NCBI RefSeq assembly: GCF_019457915.1
Contig: NZ_JAHZSS010000008.1
Location: forward strand, 1 to 64,000
From: Neiella holothuriorum
Lineage (GTDB): Bacteria; Pseudomonadota; Gammaproteobacteria; Enterobacterales; Neiellaceae
Direction: 5' to 3'
Length of the DNA stretch: 64,000 bases
The translations under genes and the position numbers were made by a program. Position 1 is the first letter of the stretch. Each line of letters opens with the position of its first letter. Of this stretch, positions 56,380-64,000 are shown in pieces. The notes under the pieces are model-generated. The model did no database searches. It saw only the letters and a list, made by a program, of their open reading frames with translations, and had not been told where the DNA came from.

Positions 56380-57282
56380 TCAGTTTTTTTGAAGCTGTAG
56401 CTGCTGTTTAAAGAGCGCCATTAGCACTTCTATGTCTTTGGTTTTGACATAATTCGGCCGAATGATAAAGGCAATGCTACGGTGTGGCCCAGGCTCGTTG
56501 AGGTGAACTGCGCGCAGTTCGGAAGCCGCGTGTAGCAGTTGATCGAGTGCCATTTCGGGCACCAGCGTGGTGCCTAATTTACCGGCAACCATCTGAATAA
56601 TGGTATGCAAGCTGGTGGAATCAAACCCCGACTCTTGCTTTAAGCTTTTGAGTTTACAGGCGGCCAATGCATGATCTTTAAGGCAGTGCCCTTCTTTTAG
56701 CAACATCAGCTTATCCAGCTCCAATTCGCTGGTGGTAATTTCCTGCACTTGCGCCGAGGCTTCGTCTTTGTGGCTAACCCAGTAAAAATCTTCTTGCCAG
56801 AACTCAAAGCTAATTAAGCCCGCAAGCGGATAAGGCAAAGCCAAGATCGCTGCGTCCAAATCGCCATTTCTTACTTTTTCGACGAACTCGTGCGATTGGC
56901 CTTCACTAATTTTTAAGCGAAAATCAGGGTATTGCTGGCGAACTTCCGGCAGCACTTGTGGCAATAAATATGGCCCGATGGTGGGGATCACCCCAAGCGA
57001 CATGGGCGTTGTTAGTGGTGCTTTATCGGCTTGCGATAACAACATCAATTCGTCTAGTTCGAGCTTGATGGTTTGTGCTTTCGCTAACACGCGCTGACCA
57101 GCGTCGGTGATTAACACGTGCTTGTTGTTGCGCTCGAATATTTTTAAACCGAGCTGCGACTCCATCTCGCTAATGGCGGTGCTCAACGCCGATTGCGACA
57201 CGTTGCATTGCTCCGCCGCTTTCTTAAAGTGGAGGGTTTTGGCAACGGCGAGTGCATAGTTTACCTGTTTAATGGAAATCAT
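56380..57282 (-). CDS. oxyR: Hydrogen-peroxide sensor OxyR
   Basis: A LysR-family activator of peroxide defence genes. The 300-residue protein has the N-terminal winged helix (FKKAAEQCNVSQSALSTAISEME) and a regulatory domain with the two redox cysteines C200 (KEGHCLKDHAL) and C209, nine apart as in E. coli (199 and 208). ahpC and ahpF, its usual targets, lie about 1.1 kb away on the other strand. A membrane-protein gene lies between them. Nothing suggests loss of function. Confidence 0.93.
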   Translation of the reverse strand: MISIKQVNYALAVAKTLHFKKAAEQCNVSQSALSTAISEMESQLGLKIFERNNKHVLITDAGQRVLAKAQTIKLELDELMLLSQADKAPLTTPMSLGVIPTIGPYLLPQVLPEVRQQYPDFRLKISEGQSHEFVEKVRNGDLDAAILALPYPLAGLISFEFWQEDFYWVSHKDEASAQVQEITTSELELDKLMLLKEGHCLKDHALAACKLKSLKQESGFDSTSLHTIIQMVAGKLGTTLVPEMALDQLLHAASELRAVHLNEPGPHRSIAFIIRPNYVKTKDIEVLMALFKQQLQLQKN

Positions 57283-57436
57283 TTGGCTACGTTCATAAAA
57301 ATAGAATCACCAAAGCAGTGTACCCCTAAGCGTGGCTCATGCAACAGTTGCAATAATGATTTGTACAAACAGAGAGATGGTTGGAGCTGATTGAATTGCT
57401 CTCTTGGGGGGCTAGGAGGGGAGTGGACAGGAAGCC

Positions 57437-57892
57437 CTATTTGAGTTTTCCAACATAACGATGTTGGTATTTGGGCAGCCAATAAAAGCCTGCAGCTATC
57501 AGGCTACACATCAGCGCCACATCAAGGTAAGCGATTTTACTCTGCAAAAACACAGCCAAGGGCAGGTGCACGAAGAGTTCACTGATCGTGGCACACAGCA
57601 AGCCGATGTAAGACCAGCACATAAAATAATAATGTGCCGCTAATTGCTTGCGCCGTATGGCCACGAAACCGGCAATCAATGGGATAAGGCTGAGGATTGC
57701 CATCCAATGGAAAACGCCCCAACCACCGAATAGCCGGTAAATACCAAACGCCGTTAAATTTAGCCCTAACATGCAAATAAAATACAAACGCCCAATCAGG
57801 CGATGGAATGAATCGCCCTTTGTCTTAAACAAAACGACAAACCCACTAATAAGTGACGCAAATCCACAAATTATGTGTAATGTTTCAATCAT
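57437..57892 (-). CDS. DUF2306-like membrane protein
   Basis: A 151-residue protein starting at ATG 57892; a TTG start at 57925 is less likely. Four or five hydrophobic segments fill most of it. The LHIICGFASLISGFVVL start, the KGDSFHRLIGRLYF loop with histidine, and AAHYYFMCWSYIGLL with a second His resemble the DUF2306 membrane family, possibly haem- or quinone-related. Function unknown. It lies between oxyR and ahpC on the minus strand. Confidence 0.72.
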   Translation of the reverse strand: MIETLHIICGFASLISGFVVLFKTKGDSFHRLIGRLYFICMLGLNLTAFGIYRLFGGWGVFHWMAILSLIPLIAGFVAIRRKQLAAHYYFMCWSYIGLLCATISELFVHLPLAVFLQSKIAYLDVALMCSLIAAGFYWLPKYQHRYVGKLK

Positions 57893-58407
57893 GAGCTGTT
57901 CTATCCGAGAGGTTTGTCGCTTCAAAAGTTGGCATGTGATCTTAGATTAAAATAGCGAGTCGAGCTGGCTCAAACCTTTCTAAAGTGCCTTTTTTATGGG
58001 CTCTCTGCAAACAACCTGAGCATCAGTCGTCAGCTCGATGACAACGCGTTGGCGTCGTAACGAACAGCCCCAAAAAGTACAAACCAATCATACCGTAATT
58101 CCATCCAACGAGAATCTGAGCCTGTTAAAGCTTATGGCCAAGTTGAGCGCCCTGTCGGACGGGCGATGAGTTTCTATTCAGGTGGATACTGACAAAACCG
58201 GTAGGGATTTCAACATGCTTAATGTTGCGTTGGAGCGAGGCTTTTGGGAGTTACGCAGGGGGGGAAGCGCTGCTGATTTACAACGTTCAGTTTTTTAGAA
58301 TTATTAATTCAATTTGTTCAAATTTACCGATTAGTCTAATACCCCTAGTATTGTCCACATCGAAAGCGAGGCAGCTTTCAAATCGACAATTAACGAGGAC
58401 ATTAACC
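57893..58407. other. Intergenic region upstream of ahpC
   Basis: About 515 bases with the ahpC promoter at the right end. A hairpin CGCCC-TGTCGGAC-GGGCG lies near 58150-58168, and an imperfect palindrome (CAACATGCTTAATGTTG) lies near 58211-58227. I see no gene; the frame that extends ahpC upstream is not supported. Confidence 0.5.
58314..58342 (+). promoter_or_regulatory. Putative ahpC promoter
   Basis: The -35 box TTGTTC (58314-58319) and the -10 box TAATAC (58337-58342) are 17 bases apart and about 65 bases upstream of the ahpC ATG. The AT-rich stretch just upstream is where OxyR would bind, but no clear ATAG-N7-CTAT site was read. Confidence 0.5.
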
Positions 58408-58971
58408 ATGGCACAAATCGGCAAATCTATCCCAGAATTTAAAGCGCAAGCATTCCACAACGGCGAGTTTGTAGAAGTGACTTCTGAGTCAGTTAAAGGC
58501 AAATGGGGCATCTTCTTGTTCTATCCAGCTGACTTCACATTCGTTTGCCCAACTGAACTTGAAGACATGGCAAGCCATTACGAAGAACTTCAAGGTCTGG
58601 GTGTTGAAGTTTACGCGGTGTCTACCGACACGCATTTCTCGCACAAAGCTTGGCACGATTCGTCTGACGCGATTGGCAAAATCAACTTCCCAATGCTGGG
58701 CGACCAAACAGGCACCATTACTCGCGGCTTTGACGTGATGATTGAAGACGACCACATGGCGCACCGCGGTACGTTCTTGGTTGACCCTGACGGCATCATC
58801 CAAGTTGCTCACATCCACGCCGGTGGTATTGGCCGCGCAGCCAAAGACATGGTGCGTAACGTGAAAGCAGCTCAATACGTTCGCGAAAACGACGGTGAAG
58901 TTTGCCCAGCAGCTTGGGAACAAGGTGAAGAAACACTGACTCCTAGCCTGGACTTGGTTGGCAAAATCTAA
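58408..58971 (+). CDS. ahpC: Alkyl hydroperoxide reductase subunit C (peroxiredoxin)
   Basis: A 187-residue typical 2-Cys peroxiredoxin, starting at ATG 58408 with CGAGGA upstream. This matches the E. coli length and start ([11 protein letters not shown]). The peroxidatic cysteine is C47 in [12 protein letters not shown]. The resolving cysteine is in GEVCPAAW near residue 166. It reduces peroxides and is recycled by AhpF, coded next. Confidence 0.97.
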   Translation: MAQIGKSIPEFKAQAFHNGEFVEVTSESVKGKWGIFLFYPADFTFVCPTELEDMASHYEELQGLGVEVYAVSTDTHFSHKAWHDSSDAIGKINFPMLGDQTGTITRGFDVMIEDDHMAHRGTFLVDPDGIIQVAHIHAGGIGRAAKDMVRNVKAAQYVRENDGEVCPAAWEQGEETLTPSLDLVGKI

Positions 58972-59002
58972 CCCCTGAAGTTTCCATTTTCCCTTGATTT
59001 TT

Positions 59003-59040
59003 TGGGCGGGCAGATGCCCTTATCTGACCCGCCTTTTTTT
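59003..59040 (+). terminator. Terminator between ahpC and ahpF
   Basis: The stem GGCGGG-CAGAT / ATCTG-A-CCCGCC is followed by seven T. It probably ends most ahpC transcripts and lowers ahpF expression relative to ahpC, unless ahpF has its own promoter. Confidence 0.85.
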
Positions 59041-59063
59041 ATGATTTATCTGTAGGTAACGCT

Positions 59064-60626
59064 ATGTTAAGCAACGACATTCTTAATGCGCTAAAGACGT
59101 ATACAGCAAATATGACCACGGGTGTGACACTGGCATTGCAAACAGGTGATCACCCCAAACGAAACGAACTAAAAGAATTCCTAACGCAATTATGTTCTGT
59201 CTCTGACAACTTGGTGTTGGAAGAACGTGATGCAGGGCTGCGCAGCCCTATTACCTTTGCCCTTGAGGTAAATGGTGCATACAACGGTATTTCATTCTCC
59301 GGTATTCCGGCCGGTCACGAGTTTAACTCGCTGGTTTTGGCCTTGCTTCATTCGAGCGGCACCGCGCTAAAACTGGATGACACGCTGGCGAATTTAGTGA
59401 AAGCCATTGATGACACCTTGCACTTCGAAGTGTTTATTTCACTGAGCTGCCACAACTGCCCAGACGTTGTTCAGTCATTGAATCAATTTGCATTGCTCAA
59501 TGACGGTATTAGCAGCGAGATGATTGACGGTGGTTTGTACCCGCAATTGATTGATGATCGCAATATTCAAGGCGTTCCAAGTGTTTACTTGAACGGCGAA
59601 CTGTTCGCCAACGGCAAAATCGACACAGCTCAGTTGGTGGAAAAGCTCATTCAACGTTACCCATACATTGTTGACGCAGGTAATAAAGAACAGTTACCGC
59701 TGCAAGATGTCACTGTGATCGGTGGTGGCCCAGCCGGTGTTGCGGCAGCTATTTATGCAGCTCGCAAAGGGTTGAATGTGACCATGGTAGCGGATCGCAT
59801 TGGTGGTCAGGTGAAAGATACCGTTGGTATTGAGAATCTCATTTCGGTCTCTAAAACCACGGGTACCGAGTTGACAGGCAACATGCTGGCACACATGAAT
59901 GACTATGAGATCACCAAAAAAGAACACGTCAGCGTAGCCAATATTGAAAAGCCAGAAGCAGGTAGTAAAGCACCGAAGAAGCTTCACTTGTCTTCTGGTG
60001 AAGTGATTGAAACTAGAACAATCATTGTGGCAACAGGTGCCAAATGGAGAGAGCTTGGCGTACCGGGCGAGAAAGAAAATATTGGTTCTGGCGTGGCCTA
60101 TTGCCCACACTGTGATGGCCCGTTCTTCAAAGGTAAAGACGTGGCGGTGATTGGTGGTGGTAACTCGGGTATTGAAGCGGCCCTTGATTTGGCTGGCATG
60201 GTTAACCATGTGACTGTATTCGAGTTCTTGCCAGAATTGAAAGCTGACCGCGTGTTGGTTGAAAAGGCGGAAGCACACGACAAGATCACTATTATTAAGA
60301 ACGCAGCAACCAAAGAAATTGTTGCTGAGAATGGCAAGGTGGTTGGCCTTGATTACATCAACCGCGACACCGATGAAGTGGTTCGCCAAGACTTGGCTGG
60401 CGTATTCGTTCAGATTGGCCTAGTGCCAAACAGCAGTTTCATGGAAGGCGTGGTAGAACGCACGCAACATGGTGAAATTAAAGTGGATGAAAAATGCCAA
60501 ACGTCTGAGAGTGGTATTTTTGCTGCCGGCGATGTCACCACTGTGCCTTACAAGCAAATTGTCATTGCCATGGGTGAAGGCGCAAAAGCTTCTCTCTCGG
60601 CCTTTGATTACTTGATTCGCGAATAA
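59064..60626 (+). CDS. ahpF: Alkyl hydroperoxide reductase subunit F
   Basis: A 520-residue flavoprotein that passes electrons from NADH to AhpC. The N-terminal double thioredoxin-fold domain has the CHNC centre (C129, C132). The FAD-binding VIGGGPAGVAAA motif lies near residue 214, the main active site CPHC is in AYCPHCDGP near 347, and the NAD(P)H loop VIGGGNSGIEAA follows. The whole chain is intact. It lies 92 bases after ahpC beyond a terminator. Confidence 0.97.
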   Translation: MLSNDILNALKTYTANMTTGVTLALQTGDHPKRNELKEFLTQLCSVSDNLVLEERDAGLRSPITFALEVNGAYNGISFSGIPAGHEFNSLVLALLHSSGTALKLDDTLANLVKAIDDTLHFEVFISLSCHNCPDVVQSLNQFALLNDGISSEMIDGGLYPQLIDDRNIQGVPSVYLNGELFANGKIDTAQLVEKLIQRYPYIVDAGNKEQLPLQDVTVIGGGPAGVAAAIYAARKGLNVTMVADRIGGQVKDTVGIENLISVSKTTGTELTGNMLAHMNDYEITKKEHVSVANIEKPEAGSKAPKKLHLSSGEVIETRTIIVATGAKWRELGVPGEKENIGSGVAYCPHCDGPFFKGKDVAVIGGGNSGIEAALDLAGMVNHVTVFEFLPELKADRVLVEKAEAHDKITIIKNAATKEIVAENGKVVGLDYINRDTDEVVRQDLAGVFVQIGLVPNSSFMEGVVERTQHGEIKVDEKCQTSESGIFAAGDVTTVPYKQIVIAMGEGAKASLSAFDYLIRE

Positions 60627-60740
60627 CCCATTCGCATACCGCGTTCTCCAGAAGGGCCGGCAATACCTTGCTTACTTACAGCCAAAGCAAGATGTTGCTG
60701 GCCCGACTTTATTTAGTGCTTGGCAAAACAACGCTAAATT

Positions 60741-60768
60741 TTGTCTGACATGTTAATGCCACTATATT
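60741..60768 (+). promoter_or_regulatory. Putative promoter of the small Cys-rich secreted protein gene
   Basis: TTGTCT (60741-60746) and TATATT (60763-60768) are spaced by 16 bases, 58 bases before the ATG. Confidence 0.45.
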
Positions 60769-60825
60769 TGCTATAGTCGGCAAAGCATCAAAGCAACAAT
60801 GTAAAAAAGCAACAAGGTAAGCAAG

Positions 60826-61131
60826 ATGAACACTCTTCCATTCATAGCGTTAATCTCGGGCGTGCTAGCTGCCCCCGCCGTTGCCAATCAATATAGCTGT
60901 ACTTTAGATGGCGCAACTCGGTTGATTGAAGTGGCCTATCACAGCAGCGATTCAACACTGCCCTGTGAAGTTATATACAAAAAAGAAGACGGCACCATCA
61001 GCTCATTATGGCGGGCACAAAACCAGCAAGGTTACTGTGAAGAGCAAGCAAGTTTGTTTGCGGATAAACAGTCTAGTTGGGGCTGGAATTGCAAGCTTGT
61101 CGAGCCAGCGGTTTCTACTGCCGATAACTAA
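60826..61131 (+). CDS. Small secreted cysteine-containing protein
   Basis: A 101-residue protein with a signal peptide (about 1-20, ending APAVAN). The mature part has four cysteines (in YSCTL, LPCEV, GYCEE and WNCKL), enough for two disulfides, and is rich in aromatic residues. I recognise no named family with certainty. It has a good promoter candidate and ribosome site (AAGGTAAG) and ends at a terminator, so it is a self-contained gene. Confidence 0.7.
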   Translation: MNTLPFIALISGVLAAPAVANQYSCTLDGATRLIEVAYHSSDSTLPCEVIYKKEDGTISSLWRAQNQQGYCEEQASLFADKQSSWGWNCKLVEPAVSTADN

Positions 61132-61140
61132 AAGAGCACA

Positions 61141-61172
61141 AAAAAAGCGACTCCGCAGAGTCGCTTTGATTT
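61141..61172 (+). terminator. Terminator between the small secreted protein and the TonB receptor
   Basis: The stem AAGCGACTC / GAGTCGCTT with a small loop, flanked by an A run and a T-rich tail. It is bidirectional between convergent genes. Confidence 0.85.
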
Positions 61173-61219
61173 AGAGCGTAACCGGCAGTGATGTTGCTAC
61201 TGCTGACTCATGCTATTTA

Positions 61220-64000
61220 TTAGAACTTGGCGCGTAAGCCCATGGTGATGCGGCGATCCGCTTCACGGTATTTCCAGTCGTTACCAAGCTCAGTTTTATA
61301 CACCAAAGGTTCACCGGTCAGGTTGGTGACGTTGCTAATGAAAGTGACGTGATCATTAATATCCCAGCTGGCTGAAACATCAAATTGACCTCGCGCTTCA
61401 CGATAGCTGTTACCTGCCGTTGGATCGTAACCCGCAGCCTCTGGCGAGTCGTTGTTGTCGATACCATAGCCATCTTTACCAATGCGAGAGATGCGTTTCT
61501 CATTCTCTGAATCGAGGAATTCATCACGCCAGTTGTAAGCCAAGCGCACTTGATAAGCATCGTATTCCCAGTAGACCTGCGCGTTGACGGTATGCTTAGA
61601 AATATCTTCCATTGGCGTACCATCCGGCTGTTCACTGTCTGCATAGGTGTAGTTAGTGCTCACACCAATGCCCGACCAGCGGCCTGGTAAGAAGTCGAAC
61701 GTTTGCTGGTAAGCCAATTCAAGGCCTTTAATCCAGCCACTGCCGCCATTGATTTCTTTTTCGGTATTGATGCCGGTTTTACCATCTAAGCGCAAACCTT
61801 CAACGTAGTTGTAGCCAGCGGTATCGCCCATGCCTGGATCGGCATTCACAATATTACTTTGGCTCACACCGGCTTCATCCAGCAAACAAACCGAAGACCA
61901 CTGGGTTACATTTTGCTCAGACACGGTCTTGGCGGTATCTGCAATACAGTCGTTGTCGGTAATGGTGAAGGATTCTACATCTTTGTAGAACAGTGCAGCA
62001 GACATCAAACCACCGGTGCCGAAGTAGTGCTCAACCGACAAGTCGTATTGGGTTACACGGTACGGCTCTAGGGTATGGGAGCCCTGAGTGGCGTGGGTGA
62101 CGTCGGTGTTCACACTTGATGCTGGGCTTAGTGAATCAAAGTCGGCACGGCGCATCACTTTGGCCGAGGCGAATCGAACTAAGGTGTCATCAGAGACACT
62201 ATAAGTGGCATTCAGGCTCGGTAAGAAATCAGAGTAATCGTTGGTGCCAGTGAGGTACTCGCCGTTTTCAATAATGGTGGAGTCCAGTTCAGTTTCAACA
62301 TAGCGGCCACCAATAACGGCTGACAGATCATCGAAATCGAGGTTGAACTGCATGTAGACAGCTTGAGTTTTTTCCTCAATTTTTTTGTATTCGCCCTCAT
62401 CGACCTCAAGGTTTGAGTTGAGTGATCCGGTCGTGGCGTAGTTGGTGCCAGTCAGTGCTGACTGTACATCGGCAAATGCAGCCTCTGGATTACCCAGTTT
62501 TTTACCGTTATAGACGGTGTAGGACAACAAGTCGTTTTGACCGGATTTACCAAGCTGATCGAATGAATTGTCAGGCGTGATGGTCACGAAACTGCCTGGG
62601 CTCATTTCGTTGTATTCATCAATCCACATCGAAAAGTCTTCGCCTGTTGGATCGCCATTTTCATCGACGTAGTAGGCACTCTTGTACATGTCTTTGAATT
62701 CAATGTCTGAGCGTGTGAATTCGTATTCGCGATCGGTGATGCGAACGCCCGACTTCACTGACGCCAGCCAATCAATGCCTGCAAATGGTTCAACATATTC
62801 AACATCGAAACGGGCTGCGATCTCGTCATTTTCAATGCGGTCGCGATCGTGCACGTAGGTACGCAGTGCTAAGTTGTCTGGGTTATGCAGCACTTGGCTA
62901 TCTTCATAAACGATACTTGGCAACTTGCCACTACCGCCTGAGATATAAGCGTCGGTCGTGTGATCGGCATCGCTGGTATAACCGCCGTTTTCATTCCACA
63001 CATCGCGGTTAACAGGGCGCAACGTGAATTCGGTATCGTGACGATCCGTTTCGGAATGGGAAATGGCCACTTCACCCCAAACGCGAACCTGATCGCTAAG
63101 GCTCCATTCGCTGCCCAAGGCGTGTGAATAGGTTTCGTTTTCGCTGAAGTCACTGATGGTTTTAGGGATCAGCTTGACGCCCTCAAGGGTGTAGTTGTGC
63201 AACACACCATTCGCGTCTTGATACGAGTCAGCCGTGGTTGTAACGTCACCACCCACATCTAAGATGGAGTAGGACTGCTGGCTACCGGTTAGTTTGGTGC
63301 CATTTAAGTCTAAGTAAATATTGCCATCACCCGATGCTGGCGCCCACTGTAGTGACAGACCATAGGCCTTACGCTCACGCTGCTCGGTTTTTTGATTGAC
63401 GGTGTTTTCACTTTGAACCAGCATTTTACCTTGCGGGGTATTGCCTTCATCGGCCACTCCGTCACCGTCGAGATCAACGTCTAACAGCTCTTGCTTGGTA
63501 ATGAATTCATCTTGGCGTAGCTCGCGGTCAAGATAGGAAAGTACGATGGACGCTCCAAATGTACCTGAGCTGCCTAGATCCCAATTTGAACCGACCGCCG
63601 CCGTAAATTTAGGCGCGTAATTCTCTGTTTTATCCGCGTATTCGGCATCAAACGTAAATGCAGCAAGGGTTTCTTCGAGCTCTAACGGGCGCACGGTCTT
63701 CATGCTTACGGTGCCGCCAAGCGCTCCTTCGATCATTTCTGGTGTTGGCGACTTAACGACTTCGACGGTTTTTAAGAAGCTGGAAGGAAAGTCTTCTAAG
63801 CTGATCCCGCCGCGGCCTTCACCTGCAGTTGAGCGGCCGTTTAATTCCACGCGGTTATCGGAAATACCACGAATTTGTACATCTTGGCCAACGCCAAAAT
63901 CGCTGCTAATTGAAACGCCTGTAATACGTTGCAGGGCTTCTGCAATGTTGTTATCAGGTAATTTTCCAATGTCTTCGGCAACAACGGCATCAACAATTTG
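61220..64000 (-). CDS. TonB-dependent outer-membrane receptor, 5' end beyond window
   Basis: At least 926 residues are present and the frame runs off the window end. The visible N-terminal part is the plug domain (LPDNNIAEALQRITGVSI, then QDVQIRGISDNRVELNGRST). A long beta-barrel follows, ending in the C-terminal Phe of GLRAKF. The plug and barrel style fit the large TonB-Xanthomonas-Caulobacter type receptors that take up oligosaccharides or other large nutrients. The signal peptide and TonB box are outside the window. The substrate cannot be told; no carbohydrate genes flank it here. Confidence 0.93.
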   Translation of the reverse strand, partial: QIVDAVVAEDIGKLPDNNIAEALQRITGVSISSDFGVGQDVQIRGISDNRVELNGRSTAGEGRGGISLEDFPSSFLKTVEVVKSPTPEMIEGALGGTVSMKTVRPLELEETLAAFTFDAEYADKTENYAPKFTAAVGSNWDLGSSGTFGASIVLSYLDRELRQDEFITKQELLDVDLDGDGVADEGNTPQGKMLVQSENTVNQKTEQRERKAYGLSLQWAPASGDGNIYLDLNGTKLTGSQQSYSILDVGGDVTTTADSYQDANGVLHNYTLEGVKLIPKTISDFSENETYSHALGSEWSLSDQVRVWGEVAISHSETDRHDTEFTLRPVNRDVWNENGGYTSDADHTTDAYISGGSGKLPSIVYEDSQVLHNPDNLALRTYVHDRDRIENDEIAARFDVEYVEPFAGIDWLASVKSGVRITDREYEFTRSDIEFKDMYKSAYYVDENGDPTGEDFSMWIDEYNEMSPGSFVTITPDNSFDQLGKSGQNDLLSYTVYNGKKLGNPEAAFADVQSALTGTNYATTGSLNSNLEVDEGEYKKIEEKTQAVYMQFNLDFDDLSAVIGGRYVETELDSTIIENGEYLTGTNDYSDFLPSLNATYSVSDDTLVRFASAKVMRRADFDSLSPASSVNTDVTHATQGSHTLEPYRVTQYDLSVEHYFGTGGLMSAALFYKDVESFTITDNDCIADTAKTVSEQNVTQWSSVCLLDEAGVSQSNIVNADPGMGDTAGYNYVEGLRLDGKTGINTEKEINGGSGWIKGLELAYQQTFDFLPGRWSGIGVSTNYTYADSEQPDGTPMEDISKHTVNAQVYWEYDAYQVRLAYNWRDEFLDSENEKRISRIGKDGYGIDNNDSPEAAGYDPTAGNSYREARGQFDVSASWDINDHVTFISNVTNLTGEPLVYKTELGNDWKYREADRRITMGLRAKF

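Noticed and set aside
58150-58168. Hairpin CGCCC / GGGCG as a terminator or small RNA end
   Set aside because: No T run follows and no promoter or gene leads to it.
58222-58407. 62-codon upstream extension of ahpC
   Set aside because: It spans the promoter candidate, and the product from 58408 matches the normal AhpC length and first residues.
59694-60389. A 231-codon open frame antisense to ahpF
   Set aside because: It is wholly inside a well-conserved gene on the other strand, has no ribosome site and reads as a Phe/His/Cys-rich shadow.

Overview
The window reads as chromosome of a marine-type gammaproteobacterium, probably in or near the Alteromonadales/Vibrionales. Evidence for this is the gene order nnr-tsaE-amiB-mutL-miaA-hfq-hflX-hflK-hflC-purA and the dnaB-alr pair, a MaoP (DUF413) protein, a DUF3624 protein, a TIGR04219-type outer-membrane protein, an E. 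coli-like PfkA and OxyR/AhpC/AhpF. The species cannot be fixed from the sequence alone.

Layout. 1-7334: a tRNA-Gly cut by the window edge, then mostly minus-strand genes (a secreted protein, pfkA, a polyphosphate-glucokinase-like kinase with nfeD and qmcA, a diguanylate cyclase, queG) and plus-strand maoP. 7341-19150: the tsaE-mutL-hfq-hflKC-purA housekeeping block. 19223-24535: an outer-membrane protein, then a junkyard of mobile DNA. This holds two promoterless Rhs toxin tips in duplicated cassettes, each followed by a candidate immunity gene, a terminator and a conserved 3' flank. An integrase remnant and a GNAT toxin-antitoxin pair sit between them. 24762-35683: a large lipoprotein, a YitT-family protein, ChrA, two diguanylate cyclases, an S9 peptidase and a DUF3624 protein. 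35888-39875: dnaB-alr, a small secreted protein, yjbQ and cheX. 40255-43273: three tandem paralogous periplasmic binding-protein-like genes. 43520-53586: a guanidine-utilisation operon. 53685-64000: a membrane protein, a fourth diguanylate cyclase, a 38-codon small gene, oxyR, ahpC, ahpF and a TonB-dependent receptor cut by the window end.

The best find is the guanidine operon. A guanidine-I (ykkC) riboswitch precedes an ABC transporter, the two carboxyguanidine deiminase subunits, a biotin-dependent guanidine (urea) carboxylase and allophanate hydrolase. A second guanidine sensor of a different class, a guanidine-II (mini-ykkC) element made of two ACGA-loop hairpins, lies inside the operon just before the carboxylase. 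One ligand therefore seems to be read twice in one transcript. Together the genes would import guanidine, carboxylate it, deiminate it to allophanate and hydrolyse that to ammonia and CO2.

Other points of interest are an Rhs tip with a metzincin-like HExxHxxGxxD motif beside a secreted immunity candidate, a 38-bp imperfect palindrome upstream of maoP, the tandem binding-protein triplication with a 15-bp repeat in one spacer, a LacI-type palindrome upstream of the large lipoprotein gene, and a self-operator layout at the toxin-antitoxin promoter.
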